This document shows, piece after piece, positions 54,343-63,779 of a stretch of 64,000 nt of DNA. Source of the DNA: Priestia taiwanensis (lineage in GTDB: Bacteria > Bacillota > Bacilli > Bacillales > Bacillaceae_G); assembly GCF_014638355.1 (NCBI RefSeq), contig NZ_BMFK01000001.1:2185160-2249159 (forward strand), written 5' to 3'. Positions within the stretch are counted from its first letter, which is position 1. Each line of letters starts with the position of its first letter. The translations under genes and the position numbers were made by a program. The notes below the pieces were generated by a model that was not told the origin of the DNA, ran no database searches, and worked only from the letters and a program-made list of their open reading frames with translations.

Positions 54343-55626
54343 TTATGCTAACTCCTCTCCTTTTTTTTCTTCTATGTTTTTATCTACTCGAACTAACACT
54401 TTATTAATACGACGATTTTGCACTTCTCGAATCGTAATCGTCAAATGCTTATAATGAAGTTGCTCCCCCGTTTTTGGTATCCGCTCGAACTTCTCGAATA
54501 TCCATCCGCCCAGTGTATGATAACCACTGTCATCGTCATCTTCTAAATCCATCATTTCCATAAAATCATCTAATGGAAGTTGTGCATTGAACTCATAAAG
54601 ATTTGGTGATAACTCTGTCACATTTTTAATCGTTTCATCGTGTTCATCCCAAATATCTCCAACTATTTCTTCTAAAATATCTTCTAACGTAATTAGTCCC
54701 GATGTTCCACCAAATTCATCTACAACGATTGCCATATGAGATTTATTCTTCTGTAACTCTGGAAGTAGCGTCGATATTTTCATCGATTCTACAACGTAAA
54801 TTGGTGTACGTACTAACTTACGAATAGTAATGTCTCTATTTTGTACTAAATAGCTAAAGAACTGTTTATCCGATAAAATACCAATAATATTGTCGATATT
54901 ATCTTCATAAACAGGAATACGTGAATAACGTTCTTCCAGGAACAAATCACGAATTTCTTCAACTGATTGATTCACTTCTACCGCAACCATATCAATACGT
55001 GGCTTTAATACTTCCGCCACTAATATATCGTTAAACTCTAACGTACGAGTAATAAGTTCCTTCTCTTCTTTATCAATGACTCCTTCTTCTTCACTTATTT
55101 CAACCATCGCTTTAATTTCTTCTTCTGTTACAAGTGGCTCACTATCTTTATTTTTAAATAACTTTGTTACCCCATTTTTAATGGCAACAAATATATATGT
55201 AACAGGCGATAATATTCTTATTAAGAAAACAAGAATACCAGAGATACGCAGGGAAAATGATTCTGCATTCTCCTTCGCTAATGATTTCGGCAAAATTTCG
55301 CCAAAAATTAAAATAAGTATTGTCATAACAACTGTACTAACAAGAATACCTTCTGCTCCTTCAAAAAACTTTGTCGCCAATGCTGTGGCGATTGCAGAAG
55401 CTGCAATGTTCACAATATTGTTTCCAACAAGAATAGTCGACAATGATTTATCGAAGTTTTCCGTTACATACAATGCATTTTTGCTTCCTCTCCGTTTTTC
55501 ATCTACATAACTTTTCAAACGGATGCGATTTACGCTTGAAAAAGCTGTTTCTGCGGAAGAAAAGAATGCAGATAACAAAATAAGAATCATCAAAATAAAC
55601 ATTGTACTCAGTGGCAAGTCGCCCAA
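54343..55626 (-). CDS. CNNM/CorC-HlyC family membrane protein with CBS domains
   Basis: A 427-residue protein of the CorB/CNNM family. An N-terminal CNNM membrane domain of about four helices begins LSAFFSSAETAFSSVNRIRLK; a pair of CBS domains follows (about 215-335, with EVLKPRIDMVAVE and VVDEFGGTSGLITLEDILEEIVG), then a C-terminal CorC_HlyC domain. B. subtilis homologues YhdP/MpfA export magnesium. Annotators often call these hemolysins, but a Mg/Co transport role is better founded. Sole gene in its transcript. Confidence 0.9.
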   Translation of the reverse strand: MGDLPLSTMFILMILILLSAFFSSAETAFSSVNRIRLKSYVDEKRRGSKNALYVTENFDKSLSTILVGNNIVNIAASAIATALATKFFEGAEGILVSTVVMTILILIFGEILPKSLAKENAESFSLRISGILVFLIRILSPVTYIFVAIKNGVTKLFKNKDSEPLVTEEEIKAMVEISEEEGVIDKEEKELITRTLEFNDILVAEVLKPRIDMVAVEVNQSVEEIRDLFLEERYSRIPVYEDNIDNIIGILSDKQFFSYLVQNRDITIRKLVRTPIYVVESMKISTLLPELQKNKSHMAIVVDEFGGTSGLITLEDILEEIVGDIWDEHDETIKNVTELSPNLYEFNAQLPLDDFMEMMDLEDDDDSGYHTLGGWIFEKFERIPKTGEQLHYKHLTITIREVQNRRINKVLVRVDKNIEEKKGEELA

Positions 55627-55903
55627 GAATCTTCACTCTCCTACTATATTCTTAATGAATTATATACTAACAAGCATAATTATAAGAAAAATTCACAAAA
55701 AAATACATACTTATCCTCATTTTTACACAAATAGCTGTGCAAATATGCTAATAAAAGGTAAACTATATGTTTTTTGTTAGTATACCCAGTTCTTTTAAAC
55801 TAAGAATAATATTGTGGATCAACATAAAAAGATAAAAATTAACTTATAATCTATAATTATCCATATAAAAATTATATAATAAATTAAAAAGGGGATTTTT
55901 GTC

Positions 55904-56383
55904 GTGATAAGAACACACATTAGATTACTCGTACTAATTGTTTCACTAATGGCTATCGTTAGTGTTGGATGTACAAAAGAGCAAACAACTACCAAAAACA
56001 CTATACCAAAATCAGAAATGACATCAAAAAATATTTCAACACCATTACCATCCACTGTCTTATCTACAAATCTAGATCTTGAATTAGAGCCAAATGAACA
56101 TGCTCTTTATCAATTCTCGCTTGAAGAAAGTGCCTATGTTAACTTTGGAAGTGTACAATATGCTTCTAATACAGCACACATTCAAATTGATTACATGAAA
56201 GACGATAGTATCGTAAAAACACACTACTTAAATGGAAATTACAACAGCGGCTATACAATGCAAGAACTCCTGGAGGAAGGAAAATATACATTAAAAATAA
56301 CCAACATTAATAACCAAGCCATGGTCGGTAATGGATACCTATACAAAAATAAAACAGGTAATACATATTCTTTCCTTAATTAA
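55904..56383 (+). CDS. lipoprotein of unknown function
   Basis: A 159-residue protein, start GTG about 9 bases after GGGG. Signal peptide and lipobox VSVGC end near residue 23. A Thr/Lys/Ser-rich linker follows to about residue 45, and then a compact beta-rich domain with evenly spaced Tyr and Asn (VQYASNTAHIQIDYMKDDS). It is more AT-rich than its neighbours and flanked by unrelated genes, so it may be an accessory gain. Family not recognised. Confidence 0.78.
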   Translation: MIRTHIRLLVLIVSLMAIVSVGCTKEQTTTKNTIPKSEMTSKNISTPLPSTVLSTNLDLELEPNEHALYQFSLEESAYVNFGSVQYASNTAHIQIDYMKDDSIVKTHYLNGNYNSGYTMQELLEEGKYTLKITNINNQAMVGNGYLYKNKTGNTYSFLN

Positions 56384-56386
56384 TAA

Positions 56387-56424
56387 AACACCCCATCACT
56401 CCTCCTGAGTCATGGGGTGTTTCT
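56387..56424. terminator. bidirectional terminator
   Basis: AAACACCCCAT.ACTC / GAGT.ATGGGGTGTTT, between the convergent lipoprotein and bmrD genes. Confidence 0.85.
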
Positions 56425-56430
56425 CTACCT

Positions 56431-58449
56431 TTAGGAAGCATGTGTGACACTACCTGCTTGTTGCAACTGATACATCTTATAATACCTTCCGCATCTCGCC
56501 ATTAGCTCGTCGTGTGTACCGCGCTCGACAATGTTTCCACGGTCTAATACGAGAATTTGATCTGCACTTCGAATCGTTGATAAACGGTGCGCAATAATGA
56601 AAGTCGTTCTGCCTTTCTTCAATACTTCAAGCGCTTCTTGAATGATACTTTCCGTTTCTGTATCAATACTAGACGTTGCTTCGTCTAAAATGAGAATGGC
56701 TGGATCAAATGCTAATGCTCGTGCGAATGAAATTAATTGTCGCTCTCCCGTAGACAACGTACTTCCTTTCTCAAGCACCGGCTCATCTAATCCTTTCGGT
56801 AATTTCGAAATGAATACATCTGCTCCAATTTCTTTAATTACTTTCTCAATCCGTTCACGCGAAATCGCTGGATTATCCAAGGAGATATTCGATGCAATTG
56901 TTCCACTAAATAAGAATGGATCTTGAAGAACAATTCCCATATGCTCACGGTATAATTGCTTTGGCATTTCTTTAATAGGATAATTGTCTATCGTAATATT
57001 TCCTTCTTGGAACGGATAGAAACCGAATAAGACGTTCATAATCGAGCTCTTTCCTGAACCAGTATGACCAACTAAAGCGACCGTTTCCCCTTGCTTTACA
57101 TCAATATTAATATTTTTCAGCACAACGTCTTTGTTGTTATACGAGAACGATACATTTTGGAACGATACATCACCTTTGTAACGATCTATATGTGTATCAT
57201 TTACATCCGTTCCTTTTTCATCTAGTAGCTCAAAGACACGCTCAGCTGATACTAGTGCTTGCTCCAATATCGCTAATTGATTCACCATTCCTGTTATAGG
57301 ACTAAACATACGAATTAAATAATCGACAAATGCATAAAGTACCCCTACCGTTACAACCATTTGTCCGCTTAATGTCGTACCACCGAAGTACCAAATCATC
57401 GCCATAAATGCAATGCTTCGAAGAACTCCTACTAAATTATGAGACGTCGCAGCGTTTAAGCTAAGTAACTTATTTTGATGGCGATAATAATCATCGCTCA
57501 ACTCTCCAAATTCTTTCGCTGTTTCTTTCTGTTGACGGAATGCTTGAATAATTGACATTCCATTAATACTCTCGTTAATCATCCCGTTAATATCAGATAA
57601 GCGGCCGCGAATAATGTGATTGTATCTCGAAGCGTACTTTCGATACAAAACAATCCATAAGTAAAGAATCGGAATAATTAACAAGCAATAGGTCGCTAAC
57701 GTTGCATCTAGCAAGAACAATGCGATAAGAATACCTGTCACATAAATAACACCCGAGAAAAACGTTGCTAGTACCGTTACGTATAAGTCACGGATAGATT
57801 CTGTATCATTCGTTACACGCGATACAATTTTTCCAGCTGGTAATTTATCAAAATAACTCACCGGTAAACGCTGAATATGGGAGAATACATCTTCTCTCAT
57901 ATCTCGAATAATGCTATTTGATGCTTTTTGGAGGTAAAATGCTTTCCCATATGTGAAAATGCTCGCCATAATCATTAAACCAATATATAAAGTAGCTAGC
58001 GTTAATAATCCGTTGACTTCTGAATCATAGAAAGGCAATAACTCATCCTTACTTAACTGCACCGCACTATATTCTTTCGTTTCATTGTTACGGGTAATCG
58101 TCAACGTATCCCCGTCTATTTCTCTTGCACCATCAAAGGCAATCGCCTCATTAACAAAGTAATACGAAACTCCGACTTGTAAAATACGGACTTCTTTTCC
58201 TTTTGTCTCATTCTCTTCAAAGCGATCTTCTCGCTTATACCATTTTCCTTGATACGCTACTGCCTGATCACCTGTTGCCCCCTCATACCAAGGCTTCTCT
58301 ATCCCAACGATGTGTACATCAATCATCCGCTTTGCAATAAATGGTCCCGATAACTCTGCTGCTACGGCAAGCATCAGCATCACTAATGCAAAGATAAATG
58401 TTCGTTTCCGTTTTAAGGCGTACTGAAACAATCTTTTTCCTACATTCAT
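56431..58449 (-). CDS. bmrD: multidrug ABC exporter half-transporter BmrD type (YheH)
   Basis: A 672-residue ABC half-transporter: six membrane helices with a large extra segment (about residues 40-145) after the first, a feature of BmrD, then an ATPase with Walker A GHTGSGKSS, signature LSTGERQLISFARAL and Walker B ILILDEATSSID carrying the catalytic Glu. It overlaps bmrC by 4 bases. As the partner with a complete catalytic site, it should hydrolyse ATP in the heterodimer. Confidence 0.91.
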   Translation of the reverse strand: MNVGKRLFQYALKRKRTFIFALVMLMLAVAAELSGPFIAKRMIDVHIVGIEKPWYEGATGDQAVAYQGKWYKREDRFEENETKGKEVRILQVGVSYYFVNEAIAFDGAREIDGDTLTITRNNETKEYSAVQLSKDELLPFYDSEVNGLLTLATLYIGLMIMASIFTYGKAFYLQKASNSIIRDMREDVFSHIQRLPVSYFDKLPAGKIVSRVTNDTESIRDLYVTVLATFFSGVIYVTGILIALFLLDATLATYCLLIIPILYLWIVLYRKYASRYNHIIRGRLSDINGMINESINGMSIIQAFRQQKETAKEFGELSDDYYRHQNKLLSLNAATSHNLVGVLRSIAFMAMIWYFGGTTLSGQMVVTVGVLYAFVDYLIRMFSPITGMVNQLAILEQALVSAERVFELLDEKGTDVNDTHIDRYKGDVSFQNVSFSYNNKDVVLKNINIDVKQGETVALVGHTGSGKSSIMNVLFGFYPFQEGNITIDNYPIKEMPKQLYREHMGIVLQDPFLFSGTIASNISLDNPAISRERIEKVIKEIGADVFISKLPKGLDEPVLEKGSTLSTGERQLISFARALAFDPAILILDEATSSIDTETESIIQEALEVLKKGRTTFIIAHRLSTIRSADQILVLDRGNIVERGTHDELMARCGRYYKMYQLQQAGSVTHAS

Positions 58450-60197
58450 ACATCCACCTCATTTTCCTCCATCAACTGCTGGCGTTCAAATTGTTCCTGA
58501 TACCAGCCATTTCTGGATACTAGCATTTCGTGTGTTCCTTCCTCGATGATTTCCCCGTCGTCTAACACCACAATCCAATCTGCATGCTGGACAGCCGACA
58601 TACGATGTGCCGTAATAATCGTTGTCTTATTTGCACGCTCTTGTCGTATATTCTCAATAATTCTCGCTTCTGTTCTCGCATCTACTGCCGATAATGAATC
58701 ATCTAGAATCAAAATCTCTGGGTTTGTCGCAATCGCTCGTGCAATCGAAATACGTTGCTTTTGTCCACCTGATAACGACACTCCTTTTTCCCCTACTAAC
58801 GTATCTAATCCGTCTGATAAGAACGTAATATCTTTATCAAATGCTGCCATTTTAATTGCATGTTCCAATGTTTCATCGTCAGCCTGCCCATTTCCAAGTA
58901 AAATGTTTTCTCGTACCGTTTTTGAGAATAGAACATGCTCTTGTGGTACATATCCAACCCAACTTAATACGTGGTCAACTTGAATTTTTTCAAGTGGTGT
59001 ATTAGCGATAGAAATCGCTCCTGTTCCAAGTGGATACTGACGCAATAGTTGTCGCACAAGCGTTGTCTTTCCACTTCCGGTCTTCCCTACAACTCCTAAC
59101 GTTTGACCACTCTTTAATGAAAGCGATACGTTACGTAAATTTGCTTTTTCTGAGCTTGGATAATAGAATGTTACTCCGTCAAATATGATGGAATCTGGCT
59201 TAGTTGGTACAAGCGTCATCGCTCCATCCTTCACATCTGGTTCATATGCTAACGTTTCATCCACGCGGTCAAGCGACGCATTTCCGCGCTGCATCACATT
59301 AATTAGCTCACCAATCGCAAACATTGGCCAAATCATCATTCCTAGATAGACGTTAAATGTAACGAGCTGTCCTAGTGTTACCTCATTCTGGAACACAAGA
59401 AACGCACCGTATACAAGACCAATTAAATAACTTGCTCCAACTAGTACTTTGATAGTCGGCTCAAATAAAGTATCTATCTTTGCTACACGAATGTTCTTCT
59501 CGTATACATCGTCAATCATATCTTTAAAGCGTTTTTCATCTTCTCTTTCTTGTACATAAGCACGAACGACACGTACCCCTGCAATGGACTCCAACACACG
59601 ATCATTCATATCACCAAACGCATCTTGAGCTACCGTGAATCGTTCATGTAACTTCTTTCCGTATATCCACATCATTAATGCCATAATTGGCAAAGGAATC
59701 AATGATGCAAACGTCAACTCCCAACTAATCGAAAAGCCCATCATACATAGAATAACGAGCATATACATACTAGAATCAACAAGTGTCAAAATACCGAAAC
59801 CAGCTGTAATAGAAATTGCCTTTAAGTCATTCGTAGCACGCGCCATTAAGTCTCCTGTACGATTCTTTTGATAGAACGTCGGTGTCATCTTTAACAAATG
59901 ATTCATTAATTTGCCACGGAACGTGCGCTCTAATAAGAATGCACCACCGAATAATTGATATTGCCATATATACGTACTCACATAACAGATCAACATAATT
60001 CCAAGTAATAATCCAATGTACGTATACATACTACTCGCCGTCAGCGTCCCATTATTAATCTCATCTATCGTCATCCCAATTAACTTCGGCGGAATCACTT
60101 CAAGGATATTTATGACACATAAAAATCCAATTGCGATGATGTATCGTTTTTTATTTTCTTTAAAGTACCAACCTAATTTCCCTAATACAGATAACAT
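58446..60197 (-). CDS. bmrC: multidrug ABC exporter half-transporter BmrC type (YheI)
   Basis: A 583-residue ABC half-transporter: six membrane helices (about 20-320) and an ATPase domain with Walker A GKTGSGKTT, signature SLSGGQKQRISIARAI and Walker B ILILDDSLSAVD. The position after the Walker B Asp is Asp where the catalytic Glu normally is, the degenerate site expected for BmrC in the BmrCD heterodimer. ATG 60197 has AAGGGGAG 5 bases upstream; the longer frame to 60326 runs through the attenuator hairpins and is not coding. Expression depends on the upstream leader-peptide attenuator. Confidence 0.91.
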   Translation of the reverse strand: MLSVLGKLGWYFKENKKRYIIAIGFLCVINILEVIPPKLIGMTIDEINNGTLTASSMYTYIGLLLGIMLICYVSTYIWQYQLFGGAFLLERTFRGKLMNHLLKMTPTFYQKNRTGDLMARATNDLKAISITAGFGILTLVDSSMYMLVILCMMGFSISWELTFASLIPLPIMALMMWIYGKKLHERFTVAQDAFGDMNDRVLESIAGVRVVRAYVQEREDEKRFKDMIDDVYEKNIRVAKIDTLFEPTIKVLVGASYLIGLVYGAFLVFQNEVTLGQLVTFNVYLGMMIWPMFAIGELINVMQRGNASLDRVDETLAYEPDVKDGAMTLVPTKPDSIIFDGVTFYYPSSEKANLRNVSLSLKSGQTLGVVGKTGSGKTTLVRQLLRQYPLGTGAISIANTPLEKIQVDHVLSWVGYVPQEHVLFSKTVRENILLGNGQADDETLEHAIKMAAFDKDITFLSDGLDTLVGEKGVSLSGGQKQRISIARAIATNPEILILDDSLSAVDARTEARIIENIRQERANKTTIITAHRMSAVQHADWIVVLDDGEIIEEGTHEMLVSRNGWYQEQFERQQLMEENEVDV

Positions 60198-60234
60198 GTT
60201 GTCTCCCCTTCCGTTTCTTCTTTTTTGCACAAAT

Positions 60235-60269
60235 AAAAAGGCATATCGCAAATTTATACGATATGCCTT
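60235..60269 (-). terminator. attenuator terminator 2 in the bmrCD leader
   Basis: On the minus strand AAGGCATATCG pairs with CGATATGCCTT, ~10-base loop, then TTTTA. It ends about 40 bases before bmrC. Confidence 0.82.
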
Positions 60270-60285
60270 CACAGCAATCTTAAGC

Positions 60286-60307
60286 CAAAGAAAGAATTCT
60301 TTCTTTG
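60286..60307. repeat. 22-bp perfect palindrome in the bmrCD leader
   Basis: CAAAGAAAGAA and its exact complement TTCTTTCTTTG, with no loop. It lies between the two terminators and could fold as an intervening or alternative (antiterminator) hairpin. Confidence 0.6.
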
Positions 60308-60314
60308 CCCGTAT

Positions 60315-60349
60315 AAAAAAGCGCACGATTACACAACGTAACCATGCGC
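60315..60349 (-). terminator. attenuator terminator 1 in the bmrCD leader
   Basis: On the minus strand GCGCATGGTTAC pairs over all 12 positions (two G-U) with GTAATCGTGCGC, 5-base loop, then TTTTTT. It starts 17 bases after the leader peptide stop. Confidence 0.88.
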
Positions 60350-60365
60350 GTCTTTTACTATGAAA

Positions 60366-60443
60366 TCAGACATGCAAATAGGTGGTCACGTGTATCTTAT
60401 TTAATTGTTTGTTTATGTTCTTACCTCTTACAATGAATAACAT
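60366..60443 (-). CDS. leader peptide for bmrCD attenuation
   Basis: A 25-residue frame starting at ATG 60443, 7 bases after GGGAGGT, the best ribosome site in the leader. The product is basic (IVRGKNINKQLNKIHV) and ends close to terminator 1. B. subtilis bmrCD is controlled by ribosome-mediated attenuation through the leader BmrB (54 residues); this shorter peptide has the same placement but little visible sequence similarity. Ribosome stalling by antibiotics would let transcription reach bmrC. Coding is inferred from context, and translation has not been shown. Confidence 0.75.
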   Translation of the reverse strand: MLFIVRGKNINKQLNKIHVTTYLHV

Positions 60444-60479
60444 CACGCAAACCTCCCTTTCATGTTTTTGATATGTGTT

Positions 60480-60509
60480 ATTGTATCACCAGTTTTTTCC
60501 TATCGTCAA
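60480..60509 (-). promoter_or_regulatory. sigma-A-type promoter for the bmr leader
   Basis: On the minus strand TTGACG (60509-60504), 18-base spacer, TACAAT (60485-60480), about 25 bases before the leader SD. Confidence 0.75.
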
Positions 60510-60653
60510 TACATTTATTTTACTTTTTTAAAATTTCTGAATAAAATTAACTATTTCTTTGTATACGTATTATTGTACGGAAATGAAGCAAAAAAGGAAC
60601 ATGAAAAAATGTGCAATATTACACAAAATTAATTCATCCACTTAAATTTCTAT

Positions 60654-60682
60654 TTGAAATTTATTCTCATTCGTCTTACAAT
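60654..60682 (+). promoter_or_regulatory. sigma-A-type promoter for gapN
   Basis: TTGAAA at 60654-60659, 17-base spacer, TACAAT at 60677-60682, about 75 bases before the gapN start. The 200-base gap from the bmr promoter holds nothing else that I can identify. Confidence 0.7.
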
Positions 60683-60755
60683 CATAATAATATCGTTTTG
60701 TTACAATAGTTTTTTACCTTAGTTTTATTTTTTTACATCTTTGGAGGGTCGTATA

Positions 60756-62192
60756 ATGACTAAAACATATACATTTTTACTAAATGGCGAGTGGAGAGAA
60801 AGTGGTTCAAACGAAACAATCTCAATTCCTTGCCCATATACACAAGAAGAAATCGGGAAAGTACAAGCAATTACTCGTGATGAAGTAGATGAAGCAATTA
60901 AAGGTGCTGAAGCTGCACAGAAAGCATGGGCTACTTTATCCATTCGTGATCGCGCTTCTTACTTATACAAATGGATTGATGAGCTATTAGCGATGAAAGA
61001 AGAAATCGCTGAAGTTATCATGAAAGAAGTTGGAAAAGGCTATAACGATGCAGTGAAAGAAGTAGAACGTACAGCTGATTTAGTTCGCTACGCAATTGAA
61101 GAAGGCGTTCATATGAACGGCGAAAGCATGTTAGGCGACAGCTTCCCAGGTGGATCGAAATCAAAAATGGCGATGATTTCGCGCGTACCACTTGGCGTTA
61201 TTTTAGCAATCTCACCATTCAACTATCCAGTTAACTTAGCCGCAGCAAAAATCGCCCCTGCTCTTCTTGCTGGTAATGCCGTTATTTTCAAACCTGCAAC
61301 ACAAGGTGCAATTAGCGGAGTTAAGATGATTGAAGCACTTCATAAAGCTGGCTTACCAAGTGGACTTCTAAACCTTGTTACAGGTCGTGGTTCTGTAATT
61401 GGTGACTACTTAGTAGAACATAAAGGAATTGACATGATTTCCTTCACTGGTGGTACAGAAACTGGCTACCACATCGCTTCAAAAGCGAAGATGGTACCAC
61501 TTGTAATGGAGCTTGGTGGAAAAGACCCTGCAATCGTACGTGAAGATGCAGACTTATCATTTGTTGCAAACCAAATCATTTCAGGTGCATATTCGTACTC
61601 TGGACAACGTTGCACAGCAATTAAACGTGTACTTGTAAATGAAAATGTAGCAGATGAACTTGTTACATTACTAAAAACAGAGGTAGAGAAACTTTCTGTC
61701 GGTTCACCAGAAGAAAACAAAACAATCGTGCCATTAATTGATACGAAATCAGCTGATTTCGTACAAGGATTAATTGACGATGCACTAACTCAACACGCAA
61801 CGCTTGTAACAGGTAACAAACGTGAAGGTAACTTAATTTATCCAACATTACTTGATAACGTTACAACAGACATGCGTGTGGCATGGGAAGAGCCATTCGG
61901 CCCAGTTCTCCCAATCATTCGTGTGAAATCTGACGAAGAAGCAATTGAAATTGCGAATAAGTCGGACTTCGGACTCCAAGCAAGTGTGTTCACAAAAGAC
62001 ATTAACAAAGCATTCTCAATTGCAAACAAAATCGAAACAGGTTCTGTCCAAATTAACGGACGTACAGAGCGTGGACCAGACCACTTCCCATTCATCGGTA
62101 TTAAAGCATCTGGTATGGGTGCACAAGGCATTCGTCGTAGCATCGAATCGATGACACGTGAGAAAGTAACGATTGTTAATATCACAGAATAA
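60756..62192 (+). CDS. gapN: NADP-dependent (non-phosphorylating) glyceraldehyde-3-phosphate dehydrogenase
   Basis: Oxidises glyceraldehyde-3-phosphate directly to 3-phosphoglycerate, making NADPH without ATP. The 478-residue aldehyde dehydrogenase has the general-base Glu in VMELGGKDPAIV, the catalytic Cys in YSGQRCTAIKRV, and the NADP site IISISPFNYP-like block LGVILAISPFNYPVNLAAAKI. The late block RTERGPDHFPFIGIKASGMG is typical of GapN rather than of other aldehyde dehydrogenases. GGAGGG is 7 bases before the ATG; single-gene transcript with terminator. Confidence 0.92.
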   Translation: MTKTYTFLLNGEWRESGSNETISIPCPYTQEEIGKVQAITRDEVDEAIKGAEAAQKAWATLSIRDRASYLYKWIDELLAMKEEIAEVIMKEVGKGYNDAVKEVERTADLVRYAIEEGVHMNGESMLGDSFPGGSKSKMAMISRVPLGVILAISPFNYPVNLAAAKIAPALLAGNAVIFKPATQGAISGVKMIEALHKAGLPSGLLNLVTGRGSVIGDYLVEHKGIDMISFTGGTETGYHIASKAKMVPLVMELGGKDPAIVREDADLSFVANQIISGAYSYSGQRCTAIKRVLVNENVADELVTLLKTEVEKLSVGSPEENKTIVPLIDTKSADFVQGLIDDALTQHATLVTGNKREGNLIYPTLLDNVTTDMRVAWEEPFGPVLPIIRVKSDEEAIEIANKSDFGLQASVFTKDINKAFSIANKIETGSVQINGRTERGPDHFPFIGIKASGMGAQGIRRSIESMTREKVTIVNITE

Positions 62193-62197
62193 TAAAC

Positions 62198-62229
62198 AAA
62201 GGAGTTACCTCATGAGGTAACTCCTTTTC
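62198..62229 (+). terminator. terminator after gapN
   Basis: Perfect 13-bp AAAGGAGTTACCT / AGGTAACTCCTTT with a 4-base loop. Confidence 0.9.
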
Positions 62230-62295
62230 TTCTATATATCCACTATTTCCGATAGATATGCGAAACTCCCCAGCTACGCGCATCCTTTTCAATTA

Positions 62296-63204
62296 CTATG
62301 AAACTTTTACCTCTTGCTCTACATCCATTGGAATATACTTTTGTTTACGTACATAAAACTGTGGAATCATAATACCGATGAAAATAATAGCGATACCAAG
62401 CCACTGTACGGCAGATACGTTATCTTTTAATACAAGCATCGACACTAATACCGCCACAGGGAGTTCTACCGCACCGAGAATCGTTGCGATACCTGATCCT
62501 ACTTTTGGCGATGCAATAGAGAAGCATATAACTGGTAATAATGTTCCAAGAACTGCTAATGCTAATCCGTATTTGAACAATCCATTCCCTAGCGAACCGT
62601 TATATAAAAATTCTGGTGAGAAAACGAACATAATTAAAATTAAAGCACCTGTAACCATGTACAAGCTGCGATTTAACGCTGGTACTTCTGTTGCGACACG
62701 CCCACTTACGAAAATGAATAAGGCAAATGCTACAGCCGACAACAATCCATACACAAGACCTAACGTATTTAATGTCGTATGCCCTTGTTCAAAAACACCA
62801 CCAGCTAACAATGTTCCACCAAATAACACAGCAATAGCGAATAGCTTTTCTTTACTAGGAAATGCTCGTTCACTAATAGCTTCTAATACAATTCCAATCC
62901 ATGTAAATTGGAATAACAACACAACAGCCATCGATGCCGTTACTTGCTCTAACGTTAATCCATAGAAGATCCCCGTCAAACTCGTTGATGTCCCAACGAA
63001 CATTAAAAACATCACTTGCTTAAATGGTGCTTTCTTTCGCGAAAATAGCAGCGTAGCAACTAATAGAAAAATCCAGCCGAAGAAATACTGACTTGCTACT
63101 ACTTCACTTGCAACAAACCCTTCGTTATATGCTAACTTTGCAATAGTTGATAACACACCATAACTACATGAACCAATCAACACTAATAATGCATACTTCC
63201 ACAT
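62296..63204 (-). CDS. EamA family transporter
   Basis: A 302-residue DMT superfamily transporter with ten predicted membrane helices in two EamA repeats (about 8-130 and 155-285); segments such as GGTLLAGGVFEQ and VLGTLLPVICFSIA mark the repeats. The substrate is unknown: such proteins export metabolites or amino acids. It is a single gene, divergent from the lysine-riboswitch permease. Confidence 0.88.
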   Translation of the reverse strand: MWKYALLVLIGSCSYGVLSTIAKLAYNEGFVASEVVASQYFFGWIFLLVATLLFSRKKAPFKQVMFLMFVGTSTSLTGIFYGLTLEQVTASMAVVLLFQFTWIGIVLEAISERAFPSKEKLFAIAVLFGGTLLAGGVFEQGHTTLNTLGLVYGLLSAVAFALFIFVSGRVATEVPALNRSLYMVTGALILIMFVFSPEFLYNGSLGNGLFKYGLALAVLGTLLPVICFSIASPKVGSGIATILGAVELPVAVLVSMLVLKDNVSAVQWLGIAIIFIGIMIPQFYVRKQKYIPMDVEQEVKVS

Positions 63205-63380
63205 ACTTTACTCTCCTTTGATGCTACAATCTCTTTATCACTTGTCTATACAACATAAGTATCTTGCATAATCGTACATGATTTTCTTATTTTAAGAAAC
63301 ATTTTGACCTTACATTCCCTGAAAAAATTTGAAGAAACGAATTGATGCACATAAAAAATATATTATGCAAAGAAAAAATA

Positions 63381-63410
63381 TTGACAAAAGCTATTTTTCA
63401 CATGTACGAT
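63381..63410 (+). promoter_or_regulatory. promoter for the lysine riboswitch transcript
   Basis: TTGACA at 63381-63386, 18-base spacer, TACGAT at 63405-63410. The 5' end would fall about 35 bases before the aptamer. Confidence 0.72.
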
Positions 63411-63451
63411 AGATAAGAATTATTTTTTAACAATAACATATTAAAACCCTC

Positions 63452-63700
63452 ATCTAAATCTCGGTGAGGTAGAGGTTGCGAGTATTAAGAGTAGCGTTTG
63501 GGAGACTATGTGGAGTCGATGATCAAACTGTGAAAGGAATAATCGCCGAAGTAAGTACAATAACCACCTTATTGACTTGCTGGGGCTGCATTGAACAAGT
63601 GCAGAACTGTCACAAGCATTTGCTTGTGGAGAGCTATCAGAGATTGATGCGGGTTTCGTTCGATACGAAACGCGTAGATATTTATTCTATGCGTTTTTTT
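63452..63700 (+). ncRNA. lysine riboswitch (L box) with terminator
   Basis: The aptamer (about 63452-63648) has the conserved lysine-box elements: GGTGAGGTAGAGGTTGCG, AGAGTAGCG, GAAAGGAATAATCGCCGAAG and GCTGGGGCTG, closed by AAATCTC with GAGATT. Downstream a first hairpin (GTTTCGT/ACGAAAC) leads to a terminator AACGCGTAGA / TCTATGCGTT with a T-run (63669-63700). Lysine binding should favour termination and so switch off the permease gene. Confidence 0.95.
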
Positions 63701-63779
63701 ATTTGTCCGACCCGTCCCATCATCATAGATAGACGAAGAAATAGACAAACTAACATATATCATTTTGGAGGGGAAAGCA

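Noticed and set aside
60198-60326. 43-residue N-terminal extension of BmrC
   Set aside because: It translates the attenuator palindrome and terminator 2; the ATG at 60197 has a proper ribosome site.
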